This document shows positions 46,985-55,165 of a DNA stretch of 64,000 nt, one piece after another. Every line of letters starts with the position of its first letter. The stretch's first letter is position 1. The stretch spans positions 151,941-215,940 of the forward strand of contig NZ_LGYE01000005.1 of NCBI RefSeq assembly GCF_001262495.1, written 5' to 3'. The translations under genes and the position numbers were made by a program. The notes under the pieces were generated by a model. The model did no database searches and was not told where the DNA came from. It saw only the letters and a list, made by a program, of their open reading frames with translations. The DNA comes from Microbacterium sp. GCS4 (lineage in GTDB: Bacteria > Actinomycetota > Actinomycetes > Actinomycetales > Microbacteriaceae).

Positions 46985-47752
46985 GTGACCGGTAGCGTGT
47001 CAAGGGTGAGCATCGAAGCGCCCGAGGAGAACCCCTCAGTCACTGAGGGGGAACCTGCCTACCTCCGCATCGCCGGGGCGCTGCGCACCCGCATCCGAGA
47101 TGGCGCGCTCGGCGCCGGAGACCCGCTCCCACCCGAGCGTGAGCTGTGCGTGGAGTTCGGCGTGAGCCGGATGACCGTGCGCCGCGCTCTCGGGGTGCTC
47201 GAACGCGAGGGGAGGGTCCACCGCGAGGCGACCCGTGGGACCTTCGTCTCCGAACCTCGTGTGGAACTCCGTCTGGGGTCGTTCTCGCAGGAGGTCTCGC
47301 GGGCCGGCCGGCATCCCGGTGCGGAGCTGTTCTGGGCCGAGGAGCGCGCTGCGGACGACCCGGTCGCCGACGGGCTCGGTGTACCGGTCGGGACGCTCGT
47401 CTACGCCCTCCAGCGCCTTCGCCGCTCCGACGAGGAGCCGCTCGCTCTCGAGACCACCTACTACCGCGCCGACCTGGTTCCGGGTCTCCTCGACGGCGAT
47501 CTCTCGGGATCGCTGTGGGAGGAGGTGCGGCGACGCTTCGGTCTGACGCTGGCGCGCACGACCGCGGCCCTGGAGGTCGTGGTCCTCGACGGGGAGGCCG
47601 GCACCCACCTCGGGGGACGCCCGGAGTCGGGAGGTCTGCAGCTCACTCGGAGGACCTACCTCGCGACGGGGGAGTGCCTCGAGTTCGCGGTCGACGTGTA
47701 CCGCGCGGATCGGGTGTCGCTGATCATCGAGCGAGCGGTCGACGACGAGTGA
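46985..47752 (+). CDS. GntR-family regulator, HutC subfamily (UTRA domain)
   Basis: 255 residues. The GntR winged HTH (about residues 18-85: PAYLRIAGALRTRIRDGAL, ELCVEFGVSRMTVRRALGVLEREG) is followed by a UTRA effector domain (VYALQRLRRSDEEPLALET, LTRRTYLATGECLEFAVDVYRADR). It probably represses the divergent permease operon and itself through the palindrome at 46941-46970. GTG 46985 is favoured because the -10 TACGAT ends 6 nt upstream (leaderless). ATG 46970 and GTG 47006 are alternatives. Overlaps the HAD gene by 4 bp. Confidence 0.9.
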   Translation: MTGSVSRVSIEAPEENPSVTEGEPAYLRIAGALRTRIRDGALGAGDPLPPERELCVEFGVSRMTVRRALGVLEREGRVHREATRGTFVSEPRVELRLGSFSQEVSRAGRHPGAELFWAEERAADDPVADGLGVPVGTLVYALQRLRRSDEEPLALETTYYRADLVPGLLDGDLSGSLWEEVRRRFGLTLARTTAALEVVVLDGEAGTHLGGRPESGGLQLTRRTYLATGECLEFAVDVYRADRVSLIIERAVDDE

Positions 47753-48390
47753 TCTCCGTCTACGACCTCGACGGCGTTCTCAGCCGCTCGGACACCATGG
47801 CCGCCCTCGTCTTCGCGCGTCTGCGGCGCCGACCCTGGCTCGCGGGATCCGTGGCTCTCCTCGCGCTCGCCGCAGCCCTTGCCGGCCCGAACGGGCGGCT
47901 GCGCCCGCGGTGCAACCGTGCCATCGTGCACCTCGCGCTCGCCGGGGTGACGGAGGAGGAGTACCTGCAGCTCGCGGATGCTGTCGCCCGGCGTCTCGCC
48001 GCACGCGACGACAACGCGCCCGAGGGGGTTCTCGCGGCGCTGAGGCGGTCGGCGAGCGAGGGCGTCGTCGTGGTGAGCACCGCGACCGAGCGCTGGCTCG
48101 CGCAGCGCTATCTCGCCGAGATCGGCGTCACGGGAGTTCAGGTCCATGCCTCGCAGCTCCGGTTCCTCGCGGACGGCGCACGGTTCGCGGCTCACAACGT
48201 CGGCGAGAACAAGGCCGCCGCGTTTCGGGCGGCGTTCCCCGGCGAGGAGATCGCCGTGCTGCACACCGATTCCGCGAGCGATCTGCCACTCGCGCGGACG
48301 AGTGCGGAGACAGTGCTGGTGCACCCGTCGCCCCGCACGCTGCGTGCGTTCGCACGCGCGGGTGTCGCGTTCCGCATCGTGGACGCCTGA
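47749..48390 (+). CDS. HAD-superfamily hydrolase
   Basis: 213-residue phosphatase-like protein, SerB/IB-type. Motif I YDLDGVLSRSD (nucleophile Asp and acid Asp), motif II VVVSTAT, and motif IV HTDSASDLPL are visible. A hydrophobic stretch LAGSVALLALAAALAG near residues 31-46 may be a cap helix or a membrane segment. GTG 47749 overlaps the GntR stop (GTGA), tying it to the regulator. Substrate unknown; it could act on a phosphorylated intermediate of the adjacent module. Confidence 0.8.
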   Translation: MISVYDLDGVLSRSDTMAALVFARLRRRPWLAGSVALLALAAALAGPNGRLRPRCNRAIVHLALAGVTEEEYLQLADAVARRLAARDDNAPEGVLAALRRSASEGVVVVSTATERWLAQRYLAEIGVTGVQVHASQLRFLADGARFAAHNVGENKAAAFRAAFPGEEIAVLHTDSASDLPLARTSAETVLVHPSPRTLRAFARAGVAFRIVDA

Positions 48391-48420
48391 GCCTCTCCTC
48401 GCGCGTCAGGCGCGCGACTC

Positions 48421-48474
48421 GATAGACGGAAAACGCCGCCGGAGAGCATCCGTAAGCGGCGATTTCCATCTATC
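48421..48474. terminator. Long hairpin between HAD gene and rpmJ
   Basis: Arms 48421-48439 and 48456-48474 pair over 19 bp with two mismatches, and the centre has an inner CGGA/TCCG pair (48440-48452). It lies between two convergent stops, so it likely terminates both. Similar short flanks (GCGACTC) on each side may hint at a repeat element. Confidence 0.7.
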
Positions 48475-48487
48475 GGCGACTCGCGTT

Positions 48488-48610
48488 TCAGCCCTGGCGG
48501 CCCTTGAAGCGCAGGTTGAGCTTGTTGATGACGAAGACGCGGCCACGACGGCGCACGACCTGCGCACCGGGCTGGTTCTTGAGCGACTTGAGCGAAGCGC
48601 GGACCTTCAT
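48488..48610 (-). CDS. rpmJ: 50S ribosomal protein L36, cysteine-free paralogue
   Basis: 40 residues, [15 protein letters not shown] followed by [14 protein letters not shown]. It has no cysteines, so it is the zinc-free C-minus form of L36 that replaces the zinc-binding form when zinc is short. A Zur-type palindrome at 48625-48639 lies just upstream. A minus-strand TAAAGT -10 (48618-48623) ends 7 nt before ATG 48610, suggesting leaderless expression. Confidence 0.93.
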   Translation of the reverse strand: MKVRASLKSLKNQPGAQVVRRRGRVFVINKLNLRFKGRQG

Positions 48611-48624
48611 GCGTGACACTTTAA

Positions 48625-48639
48625 TGAGAATGGTTATCA
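48625..48639. promoter_or_regulatory. Probable Zur box
   Basis: TGAGAATGGTTATCA (extended: ATGA...TCAT, 48624-48640) is an imperfect palindrome close to the known actinobacterial Zur motif of the TGANAATNNTTNTCA kind. It lies between the divergent rpmJ and COG0523-like genes, next to the rpmJ -10. Zinc-dependent repression of both genes is a strong inference because C-minus L36 and COG0523 proteins are standard Zur targets. Confidence 0.75.
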
Positions 48640-48679
48640 TCTACAGAGTAGAGCATCACCATGATCGAAACGGAACACC

Positions 48680-49678
48680 GTGAACACAGAGGCCGTCATC
48701 GTCTGCGGACACCGCCCAGGACCCCGAGCGCATATTGCACGACGGCTGGCCGTCGAACGCGGCTGCGTCGTCTCGCACGCGCTCCGGACGGACGCCGCGC
48801 ACGACTTCTCGTCCGACGCGCTGCACGTCGTGCGTCACGGAAGGCCCGAGCGCCTCGTCGCGGAGATCCCGGCCGAGGCGTCGCTCCTTGAGACCCTGGG
48901 CTCGTTCCTCGACGACGACGACACCACGGTGCGCGAGGTCGTCTGCGTGGTCGACGCCGCGCGATTCTTCGACGACCTCCTCGACGACGAGTACTACACC
49001 GTGCCCGGTACCCGACCGCGCCGCTACGTCGCGCGGGCCTTGCGCATGGTGCAGCAGATCGAGCTCGCGAGCGCGCTGATCGTGACGGGGTGGGAGGACG
49101 TGCCCACGCGAGACCTCGCCGTGCTGCTCGCGCTCCTCAGTCACCTCGCGCCCGCCGCGCAGATCGGTCTCACGCGCGCGGAGCGGGTCGGGCCGCAGTC
49201 CCGGTTCGACGATCACGTGCACCAGCCCGGGTGGGTGCACGTGCTCAACGACGAGCACGACCCGTTCATGCGCGACCTCCGTGTGCAGACCTTCCGCTAC
49301 CAGCAGCTGCGCCCCTTCCACCCTGACCGCCTCCACCGCGTGCTCGACGAGCAGATCGGCTCTGGAGCGTTCGGCGCGGTGCTGCGCTCGGCGGGGATGT
49401 GCCGTATCGCCACCCGACCAGGGCTCTCCGGCTCCTGGGAGCACGTGGGGCAGATGATCTCGCTCGACCCGCTCGACCCGCTCGCCCTCGACGGACACGA
49501 CGAGGAGCCCCTCGCGCTCGGGCAGGACATCGCGTTCACGGGCATCGACATGGATGCCGTGGCGCTGAGTCGCGCGCTGGACGCCGCGGCGCTCACCGAC
49601 GAGGAGCTGCTCGCGGGCCCCGCGGCGTGGCTGACGTACGCGGATCCGTTCCCGTCGTGGGAGAGCGCGGTGCACTGA
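48680..49678 (+). CDS. COG0523 (CobW/ZNG1-like) protein without a functional P-loop
   Basis: 332 residues. The C-terminal CobW_C domain is clear: QIGSGAFGAVLRSAGMCRIA, W-EHVGQMISL, GQDIAFTGIDMD and LTYADPFPSW. The N-terminal half keeps the fold-like start AVIVCGHRPGPRAHIARRLA, but the P-loop lacks GKT and I find no CXCC motif, so GTP hydrolysis is unlikely. It may be a zinc-binding or partner-binding relative expressed under zinc shortage. GTG 48680 has only a weak CGGA site upstream; an overlapping ATG at 48661 opens a short, out-of-frame reading. Confidence 0.8.
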   Translation: MNTEAVIVCGHRPGPRAHIARRLAVERGCVVSHALRTDAAHDFSSDALHVVRHGRPERLVAEIPAEASLLETLGSFLDDDDTTVREVVCVVDAARFFDDLLDDEYYTVPGTRPRRYVARALRMVQQIELASALIVTGWEDVPTRDLAVLLALLSHLAPAAQIGLTRAERVGPQSRFDDHVHQPGWVHVLNDEHDPFMRDLRVQTFRYQQLRPFHPDRLHRVLDEQIGSGAFGAVLRSAGMCRIATRPGLSGSWEHVGQMISLDPLDPLALDGHDEEPLALGQDIAFTGIDMDAVALSRALDAAALTDEELLAGPAAWLTYADPFPSWESAVH

Positions 49679-49714
49679 GGTCCAGCGGTGGGGAGAGGGG
49701 ATGCCGAGAAACAA

Positions 49715-49742
49715 GAAATCCCGCGATCTCTCGCGGGATTTC
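49715..49742. terminator. Terminator of the tRNA-Ala gene
   Basis: A perfect 12-bp stem (49715-49726 with 49731-49742) and a TCTC loop. On the minus strand it is followed by the T-rich stretch TTGTTTCTC, so it should end the tRNA transcript. It may also act on the converging COG0523-like gene. Confidence 0.85.
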
Positions 49743-49747
49743 ATCGG

Positions 49748-49820
49748 TGGACCTGAGGGGACTCGAACCCCTGACCCCCTGCATGCCATGCAGGTGCGCT
49801 ACCAGCTGCGCCACAGGCCC
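49748..49820 (-). tRNA. tRNA-Ala (anticodon GGC)
   Basis: A 73-nt cloverleaf. The acceptor stem GGGCCTG/CAGGTCC contains the G3-U70 wobble pair that marks alanine tRNA. The T-arm is GGGGTTCGAGTCCCC and the anticodon stem CCTGC/GCAGG closes the loop ATGGCAT, so the anticodon is GGC. Discriminator A73 is present; the 3' CCA is not encoded. Confidence 0.96.
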
Positions 49821-49954
49821 AGAATTGCTTCCGATCGCTCGGAGCAACTCGAACAGCGTACTACACGGATCGCGCGCAGCACCAATCCGGGCCTGCCCGC
49901 CGGGCGCGTCGTGCGCGCCGGAACAACGCGCACACGAGCGACGTTGAGAACAGC

Positions 49955-51019
49955 GTGAGCATCCTCGACAGCGTCGTGATCGGCGCGGGGCAGGCCGGTC
50001 TGTCGGCCTCGTACCATCTGAGTCGTCTCGGCATCCGACACGTCGTGCTCGATGCCGATGCGGCACCGGGCGGCGCGTGGCAGCATCGCTGGGATGCGCT
50101 GACGATGCGCGACGTGCACGGCGTGGCCGAGCTGCCCGACGACGCCCCACCACCGCGCGATGACGAGCGGGCGAACATCGCGGTGCCGCGCACCTTCGCC
50201 GCCTACGAGGCCGCGCACGGCCTCCCGGTGATCCGGCCGGTGCACGTCGACCGCGTCGACGACGAGGACGGCATCCTCGTGGTCCGCGCCGGTGACCGGG
50301 AGTGGCGCACGCGCACTCTCGTCAACGCGACGGGCACCTGGACGCATCCCTTCCTGCCGCACTATCCGGGCATGGAGACCTTCCTCGGCGAGCAGTTCCA
50401 CACGGTCGAGTACCCCGGGCCGGAACACTTCCGTGGCATGCGCGTGCTCGTGGTGGGTGGCGGGGCGTCTGCGGTGCAGTTCCTCGGTGCTCTCGCCCCG
50501 ATCACCGACACGCTGTGGGTCACGCGCGCTGAACCCGTGTGGCGCACCGACGACTTCACGCCGGAGGCCGGGGCCGCGGCGGTCGCGCTCGTCGAGCAGC
50601 GGGTCGCCCGCGGGCTGCCTCCACAGAGCGTCGTGAGCGTGACGGGACTCATGCTGCGCGAGCAGGAGCGGGAGGCCGAACGCATCGGCGCCTACGCCGA
50701 TCGGCGCCCGATGTTCGCGCGCATCGAACCCGACGGCGTGCGCTGGGCCGACGGCTCTTTCGAACGCGTCGACGCGATCCTCTGGGCCACGGGCTTCCGC
50801 CCGGCGATCAGCCACCTGGCCCCGCTGCACCTGCGCAGCGCCGCGGGTGGCATCCAGCTGGACCGGAACGGACGCGGCACGACGGCCGTGGCCGATCCCC
50901 GCATCCAGCTCGTCGGCTACGGTCCCTCGGCCAGCACGATCGGCGCGAATCGGGCCGGCCGCTCCGCCGCGACCGGGGTGCGACGCGCGCTCTCAACGGC
51001 GAACGTCCCCGGCGCCTGA
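49955..51019 (+). CDS. Flavoprotein oxidoreductase, flavin-monooxygenase-like
   Basis: 354 residues. FAD site VVIGAGQAGLSASYHLSRLG (about residues 7-26), a second nucleotide loop VVGGGASAVQFLG near residue 165 for NADPH, and a terminal ATGFRPAISHL. NATGTWTHPFLPHYPG resembles the FMO/BVMO-type linker. Substrate unknown. It starts at GTG 49955 with no strong ribosome site, 134 bp past the tRNA on the opposite strand. Confidence 0.85.
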   Translation: MSILDSVVIGAGQAGLSASYHLSRLGIRHVVLDADAAPGGAWQHRWDALTMRDVHGVAELPDDAPPPRDDERANIAVPRTFAAYEAAHGLPVIRPVHVDRVDDEDGILVVRAGDREWRTRTLVNATGTWTHPFLPHYPGMETFLGEQFHTVEYPGPEHFRGMRVLVVGGGASAVQFLGALAPITDTLWVTRAEPVWRTDDFTPEAGAAAVALVEQRVARGLPPQSVVSVTGLMLREQEREAERIGAYADRRPMFARIEPDGVRWADGSFERVDAILWATGFRPAISHLAPLHLRSAAGGIQLDRNGRGTTAVADPRIQLVGYGPSASTIGANRAGRSAATGVRRALSTANVPGA

Positions 51020-51075
51020 GCCTTCTCTCGGGCTCGTCCTCCTCCCGGGCTGTTCGATCTCGCTACGCTGAGCGC

Positions 51076-51870
51076 ATGGTCCGTATCGTGCTCTGGGTGA
51101 TCTGGCTGCTTCTCTCGGCCTGGCTCGTGATCTGGACGGGGGAAGGGCTCTTCGGAGTCGACCAGCGCACGTCGATCCTCCCGTTCTCGGGAGAGGACAC
51201 CCTCCTCGCCCCGATCCTCATCGGCGTCGCCTGGGGCGTGATCCTCACGTTCGGCATGACGTTCACCGGACTCGGCGTGCGCGGGAGGAAGCTGCGGGGT
51301 GAGACGCAGATCGGCGTGGGGCGGATTGTCGAGCTCGCGCCCACCGGCTTGTCCGTCAACGACGTCCCGCAGTACGACCTGTTCATCCGTGTGACCCCCC
51401 GCGCCGGCGGCGACTTCGTCGGACAGCTGCGCAGACTCATCCCGCCGACCGATCTCGCGATGGTGCAGGTCGGCAGTCCGGTCCCCGTGCGTTACAGTCC
51501 CGCCGACCCGGACACGGTCGAACTCGCCGACATCGCACAGCCCGAGGTGCGCGAGGCCATGCTGCAGTGGCGCATCGAGAAAGGACTGATCGATCCTCGA
51601 CTCGTGCGCGCACGCACGACCGGCATCCAGGTCCCGGCATCGGTGCTCGAGGTCCGGCCGACGGGCCGCCGACGGGAGGGGCAGAGCGAGCTGACGCTCA
51701 AGGTGCTCATGGCGCCGGAGGGCGAGGCGACCTGGGAGGCCGATACCACGGTGTTCGCGTATCCCGATGCGATCTCGCGCTTCCAGGTCGGATCGCCGAT
51801 CTGGGCGTTCTACCGGCGGGAGGATCCGCAGACCGTGGCCGTGACGATCGAGAAGGAGCCGGGCCGATGA
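51076..51870 (+). CDS. Membrane protein with DUF3592-like soluble region
   Basis: 264 residues. Two N-terminal hydrophobic segments (IVLWVIWLLLSAWLVIW, ILIGVAWGVILTFGMTF) are followed by a soluble part with PVPVRYSPADPDTVELAD, similar to DUF3592-type membrane proteins. A TACGCT -10 (51064-51069) ends 6 nt before ATG 51076, indicating a leaderless mRNA. It overlaps the next gene by 4 bp (ATGA). Confidence 0.75.
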   Translation: MVRIVLWVIWLLLSAWLVIWTGEGLFGVDQRTSILPFSGEDTLLAPILIGVAWGVILTFGMTFTGLGVRGRKLRGETQIGVGRIVELAPTGLSVNDVPQYDLFIRVTPRAGGDFVGQLRRLIPPTDLAMVQVGSPVPVRYSPADPDTVELADIAQPEVREAMLQWRIEKGLIDPRLVRARTTGIQVPASVLEVRPTGRRREGQSELTLKVLMAPEGEATWEADTTVFAYPDAISRFQVGSPIWAFYRREDPQTVAVTIEKEPGR

Positions 51871-52397
51871 ACCCCCTCGACACGGTCTTCTGGCTGCTCA
51901 ACTTCCCGGCGGCGCACGGCTACGCGATGGTGTTCATCGCGGGCTTCTCGATCCTCGGCCTCTTCGCGATGTCGACGGCCGGGGGCGTGGTGCGCAGGAC
52001 GGCGTCGCTGCGGAGCGTCCGTGAACGCGAGGGCCTCGCCGTCGCGGAGGCACGGCCGCGCGGGGAGGTCGGAGGGCGCATCCTCCGCATCGTGTTCCGG
52101 GTGCTGGCGTTCCTCATGCTCGCGAACCTCGTGATCGGCATCCTCAGCCTGACCGGCGTGCCGCTCACCCGCGCGTACATCTACGAGAACGGCGTGCCGA
52201 CGACGGGCACGAAGGACGGGGACTGGGTCACGTTCACGACCTCGAGCGGCGTGGAGTACACGATCGAGAGCAACTTCTTCACTCCGGCGGTCTACCCCGA
52301 CCGCGACGCGTACCTCTCGGGGGAGCAGGTCGTCGTGCGCTACCTGCCCGGACACCCGCAGGCGTTCGTGATCGATAGCACGCAGGGGCCGCGCTGA
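51867..52397 (+). CDS. Membrane protein, DUF3592-like, coupled to the preceding gene
   Basis: 176 residues. Hydrophobic segments at about residues 20-40 (AMVFIAGFSILGLFAM) and 75-98 (VFRVLAFLMLANLVIGILSL), then a soluble tail with TFTTSSGVEYTIESNFF and EQVVVRYLPGHPQAFVID. The last block again resembles DUF3592. Function unknown; it probably works with its neighbour. Confidence 0.75.
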   Translation: MNPLDTVFWLLNFPAAHGYAMVFIAGFSILGLFAMSTAGGVVRRTASLRSVREREGLAVAEARPRGEVGGRILRIVFRVLAFLMLANLVIGILSLTGVPLTRAYIYENGVPTTGTKDGDWVTFTTSSGVEYTIESNFFTPAVYPDRDAYLSGEQVVVRYLPGHPQAFVIDSTQGPR

Positions 52398-52441
52398 CCA
52401 CCCCGGGGCGCCTGTCGGTGGACGCGCGTAGGGTGAAGGAT

Positions 52442-53098
52442 ATGTCGCGCATCATCGTCTTCGGCGGCCACGGCCGCATCGCCCTGCTGCTCGCCCCGCT
52501 GCTCGTCGCCCGCGGCGACGAGGTCACGGCGGTCATCCGCAATCCCGATCACGTCACCGACGTCGAGCAGACCGGCGCCCGCGCGCTGGTCGCCGACATC
52601 GAGCAGCTCGACACCGCGGGCCTGGCGGAGATCATCTCCGGTCACGACGCGGTCGTGTGGACCGCCGGTGCCGGCGGGGGCTCGCCCGAACGGACGTACG
52701 CGGTCGATCGCGATGCGGCGATCCGCAGCATGGATGCCGCTGTGGATGCCGGGGTGCGCCGCTACGTCATGGTGTCGTGGATCGGGTCGACCGCCGACCA
52801 CGGAGTCCCCGAGGGCGACTCGTTCTTCCCTTACGCCGACGCGAAGTGGGCTGCCGACGAGCATCTGCGCGGGGTCGACCTCGACGGCACGATCCTCGGC
52901 CCGGGCACTCTCACTTTCGACGACCCCACCGGACGCATCCTCATCGACCCCGAGGGTCGCGGCGAGGTGGCGCGGGCGGATGTCGCAACGGTGATCGCCG
53001 AGACCGTCGGCAACCCGTCGACGTTCGGGCGCACCATCCGCTTCGGGAACGGCACTGTCGAGACGTCCACGCCGATCGCGGACGCACTCGACGCCTGA
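52442..53098 (+). CDS. NAD(P)-binding protein of the atypical SDR type
   Basis: 218 residues. Rossmann loop IIVFGGHGRIALLLAPLL at the N-terminus, HDAVVWTAGAGGGS, and YADAKWAADEHL near the active-site Tyr-Lys position. It resembles NAD(P)H-binding epimerase/NmrA-like proteins. A TAGGGT -10 (52429-52434) ends 7 nt before ATG 52442, so it is probably leaderless. Substrate unknown. Confidence 0.82.
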   Translation: MSRIIVFGGHGRIALLLAPLLVARGDEVTAVIRNPDHVTDVEQTGARALVADIEQLDTAGLAEIISGHDAVVWTAGAGGGSPERTYAVDRDAAIRSMDAAVDAGVRRYVMVSWIGSTADHGVPEGDSFFPYADAKWAADEHLRGVDLDGTILGPGTLTFDDPTGRILIDPEGRGEVARADVATVIAETVGNPSTFGRTIRFGNGTVETSTPIADALDA

Positions 53099-53102
53099 GG
53101 CC

Positions 53103-54296
53103 ATGCGCGGACATCGGGTCGGCGCGCTCCTCGCCGCGGCTGTGCTCGGTGTGTGCATGCTGGCATCCGGGTCGGCGACCGCCGACTCCGGAGCCGCCGC
53201 GGAGAACGCGCTCAGTGCGGAGGCCGCTCCTGCGCACGATGCCCTGCGCGCCCACGCCGCGGATCTCGTCGCCGATATGACGACGCAGGAGCAGGCCGCC
53301 TCCGTGGTCATGGGACACATCCCGACGACGGACGCCGCGGCTCTCAGTGCCTACATGCAGCAGGGTCTCGGGGGCTTCCTGCTCATGGGGGCCAACATCC
53401 CCGACGACGAGTCCGGCCTCACGGCGCTCACGACCGCGCTGACGGTCGACTCCGCGCTGCCGCCCCTCATCGCGATAGACCAGGAAGGTGGGATCGTGTC
53501 GCGTCTCCCGAGCGACGGGTATCCGGCATCCACCACTCTGAAGTCCCTGCCGGTCGAGGCGACCTCCGCAGCGTTCTCGGCGCGGGCAGCGCTCGTCGTG
53601 CGCTCCGGGATCGACGTGAACTTCGGCACGGTGGCCGACATGACCGCCGACGCGTCGTCGTTCATCTACGGCCGAGCGCTCGGCACCGATCCCTCCGCTG
53701 CGGCTGAGAGGGTCGCCGCGGCGACGACGGCGCAGGAGCCGGTCCTCGCGTCCACTCTGAAGCACTTCCCGGGGCACGGTGCGGCGCCGGGCGACTCACA
53801 CCACGCGATCCCCACGACCGCCGAGACGCTCGACCAGTGGCGCGTGAGCGATGCGGTGCCGTTCGCCGCCGGTATCGACGCCGGGGCCTCACTGCTCATG
53901 TTCGGGCACCTCGCCTACACCGCGGTCGACGCCGCGCCCGCCTCGATCTCGCCGGCGTGGCACGCGATCGCGCGCGATGAGCTCGGTTTCGACGGCGTGA
54001 TCGTGACCGACGATCTCGGGATGCTCCAGTCCTCCGGCATCCCGGAGTACGCCGATCCCGTGGCGAACGCCGTGAGTGCACTGGCGGCCGGCAGCGACCT
54101 GCTGCTGATGGTCGCCGGCTCGACCGCCGACACCGCGGGCGACATGGTCGACGGGATCACCGCAGCGGTCGACGCGGGCACGATTCCCGCCGACCGGCTC
54201 GCCGATGCCGCGACCCGTGTCCTGGCCCTGCGGCTGCAGCAGGCCGCGGCCCCCGCGCAGTGGACGCTGTGCGCGGAGTGCGAACCCGCGACCTGA
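53103..54296 (+). CDS. Glycoside hydrolase family 3 protein, NagZ-like, secreted
   Basis: 397 residues with an N-terminal signal peptide (MRGHRVGALLAAAVLGVCML, cut near ATA-type sites) but no lipobox. GH3 blocks: AIDQEGGIVSRL, KHFPGHG with the downstream DSHH of the NagZ catalytic dyad, and the nucleophile Asp in VTDDLGM. Likely a beta-N-acetylhexosaminidase acting on peptidoglycan fragments outside the cell. It starts 4 bp after the previous stop with GAGG close by. Confidence 0.88.
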   Translation: MRGHRVGALLAAAVLGVCMLASGSATADSGAAAENALSAEAAPAHDALRAHAADLVADMTTQEQAASVVMGHIPTTDAAALSAYMQQGLGGFLLMGANIPDDESGLTALTTALTVDSALPPLIAIDQEGGIVSRLPSDGYPASTTLKSLPVEATSAAFSARAALVVRSGIDVNFGTVADMTADASSFIYGRALGTDPSAAAERVAAATTAQEPVLASTLKHFPGHGAAPGDSHHAIPTTAETLDQWRVSDAVPFAAGIDAGASLLMFGHLAYTAVDAAPASISPAWHAIARDELGFDGVIVTDDLGMLQSSGIPEYADPVANAVSALAAGSDLLLMVAGSTADTAGDMVDGITAAVDAGTIPADRLADAATRVLALRLQQAAAPAQWTLCAECEPAT

Positions 54297-54303
54297 CTCC
54301 GGG

Positions 54304-55164
54304 TCAGCTCACGGGTGCCGTGGCCCCGAGCCAGGAGTCGAGCAGACGCCACCGCAGTGCCGCACCTCGATCGGCGAAAGCGCGCTGACGCCGCACGTAC
54401 TCGGCTTTGCCCTCGACCGACTCGATCGCGACGGGCTCGACGCCCCAGGCAGCGAGATCGTAGGGCGCGGCCTGCATGTCGAGCAGGCGGATGTCGCGCG
54501 CGAACTCGAAAGCATCGAGCAGGAGTTCCCCGGGCACGAGCGGACCGAGTTTGAGCGCCCACTTGTACAGGTCCATGCCGGCGTGCAGACACCCGGGCTG
54601 CTCGAGGAGCGGCTGGTCGTCGCGGCTCAGCGCCCTGCGATTGCGGGGCACCGCCTCGGGTGTGAAGAAACGGAACGCGTCGAAATGCGTGCACCGGAGC
54701 TCGTGACTCTCCACCACGCGATCCGTGCCGTCCTGCCCGAGACGCAGGGGGACGGGATGCCGGAGCTCGTCGGCTCGGTACACCATGGCCCACTCGTGCA
54801 GGCCGAAGCAGCCGAACTGTCCGGGGCGGGAGGCGGTGCGTCGCAGCATCCGCTCGACGAGGGCCGCGAGCTCGGGCTTCTCATCGGCGAACACCTGGGC
54901 GTCGGGGACCGCGCCGCCGTCGGTCGTTCCGGGGGAGTACCAGCGCCAGGCGCGCCGCTCGACCGCATCCTCCAGCTCGATGCCGGCACCGGGGTGCCAC
55001 CGCCGCAACCGGGACGGCTTGTAGGAGTAGTAGGTGAAGAGGAAGTCCCACACGGGGTGCTTCTCGCCGCGGCGCGCGCGGTCGCGGTGCGCAGCGGTGA
55101 GGGAGTCAGCGCGCTCCTGATGCGCCTGCTCTCGCTCCCGCCACTCGGACCGCGTGAGGGACAT
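54304..55164 (-). CDS. Actinobacterial '3-methyladenine DNA glycosylase'-annotated family protein
   Basis: 286 residues. Characteristic HPVWDFLFTYYSYKPSRLRRW and GCFGLHEWAMVY with GCLHAGMDLYKWALKLGP. I recognise this as a conserved actinobacterial family often labelled 3-methyladenine DNA glycosylase; I see no HhH-GPD motif that proves that label, so the function is doubtful. It starts 1 bp after the App1-like gene stop on the same strand, forming a three-gene run with DedA. Confidence 0.7.
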   Translation of the reverse strand: MSLTRSEWREREQAHQERADSLTAAHRDRARRGEKHPVWDFLFTYYSYKPSRLRRWHPGAGIELEDAVERRAWRWYSPGTTDGGAVPDAQVFADEKPELAALVERMLRRTASRPGQFGCFGLHEWAMVYRADELRHPVPLRLGQDGTDRVVESHELRCTHFDAFRFFTPEAVPRNRRALSRDDQPLLEQPGCLHAGMDLYKWALKLGPLVPGELLLDAFEFARDIRLLDMQAAPYDLAAWGVEPVAIESVEGKAEYVRRQRAFADRGAALRWRLLDSWLGATAPVS

Positions 55165-55165
55165 G

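Noticed and set aside
47731..47752. A stretch resembling the dispersed repeat (GAGCGAGCGG) at the end of the GntR gene
   Set aside because: Only 10-12 bp match and it lies within normally conserved coding sequence, so it is likely chance.
48661..48891. Short plus-strand reading frame from ATG 48661
   Set aside because: It overlaps the COG0523-like gene out of frame and its product is Arg-rich without features, even though a TAGAGC hexamer lies 6 nt upstream.
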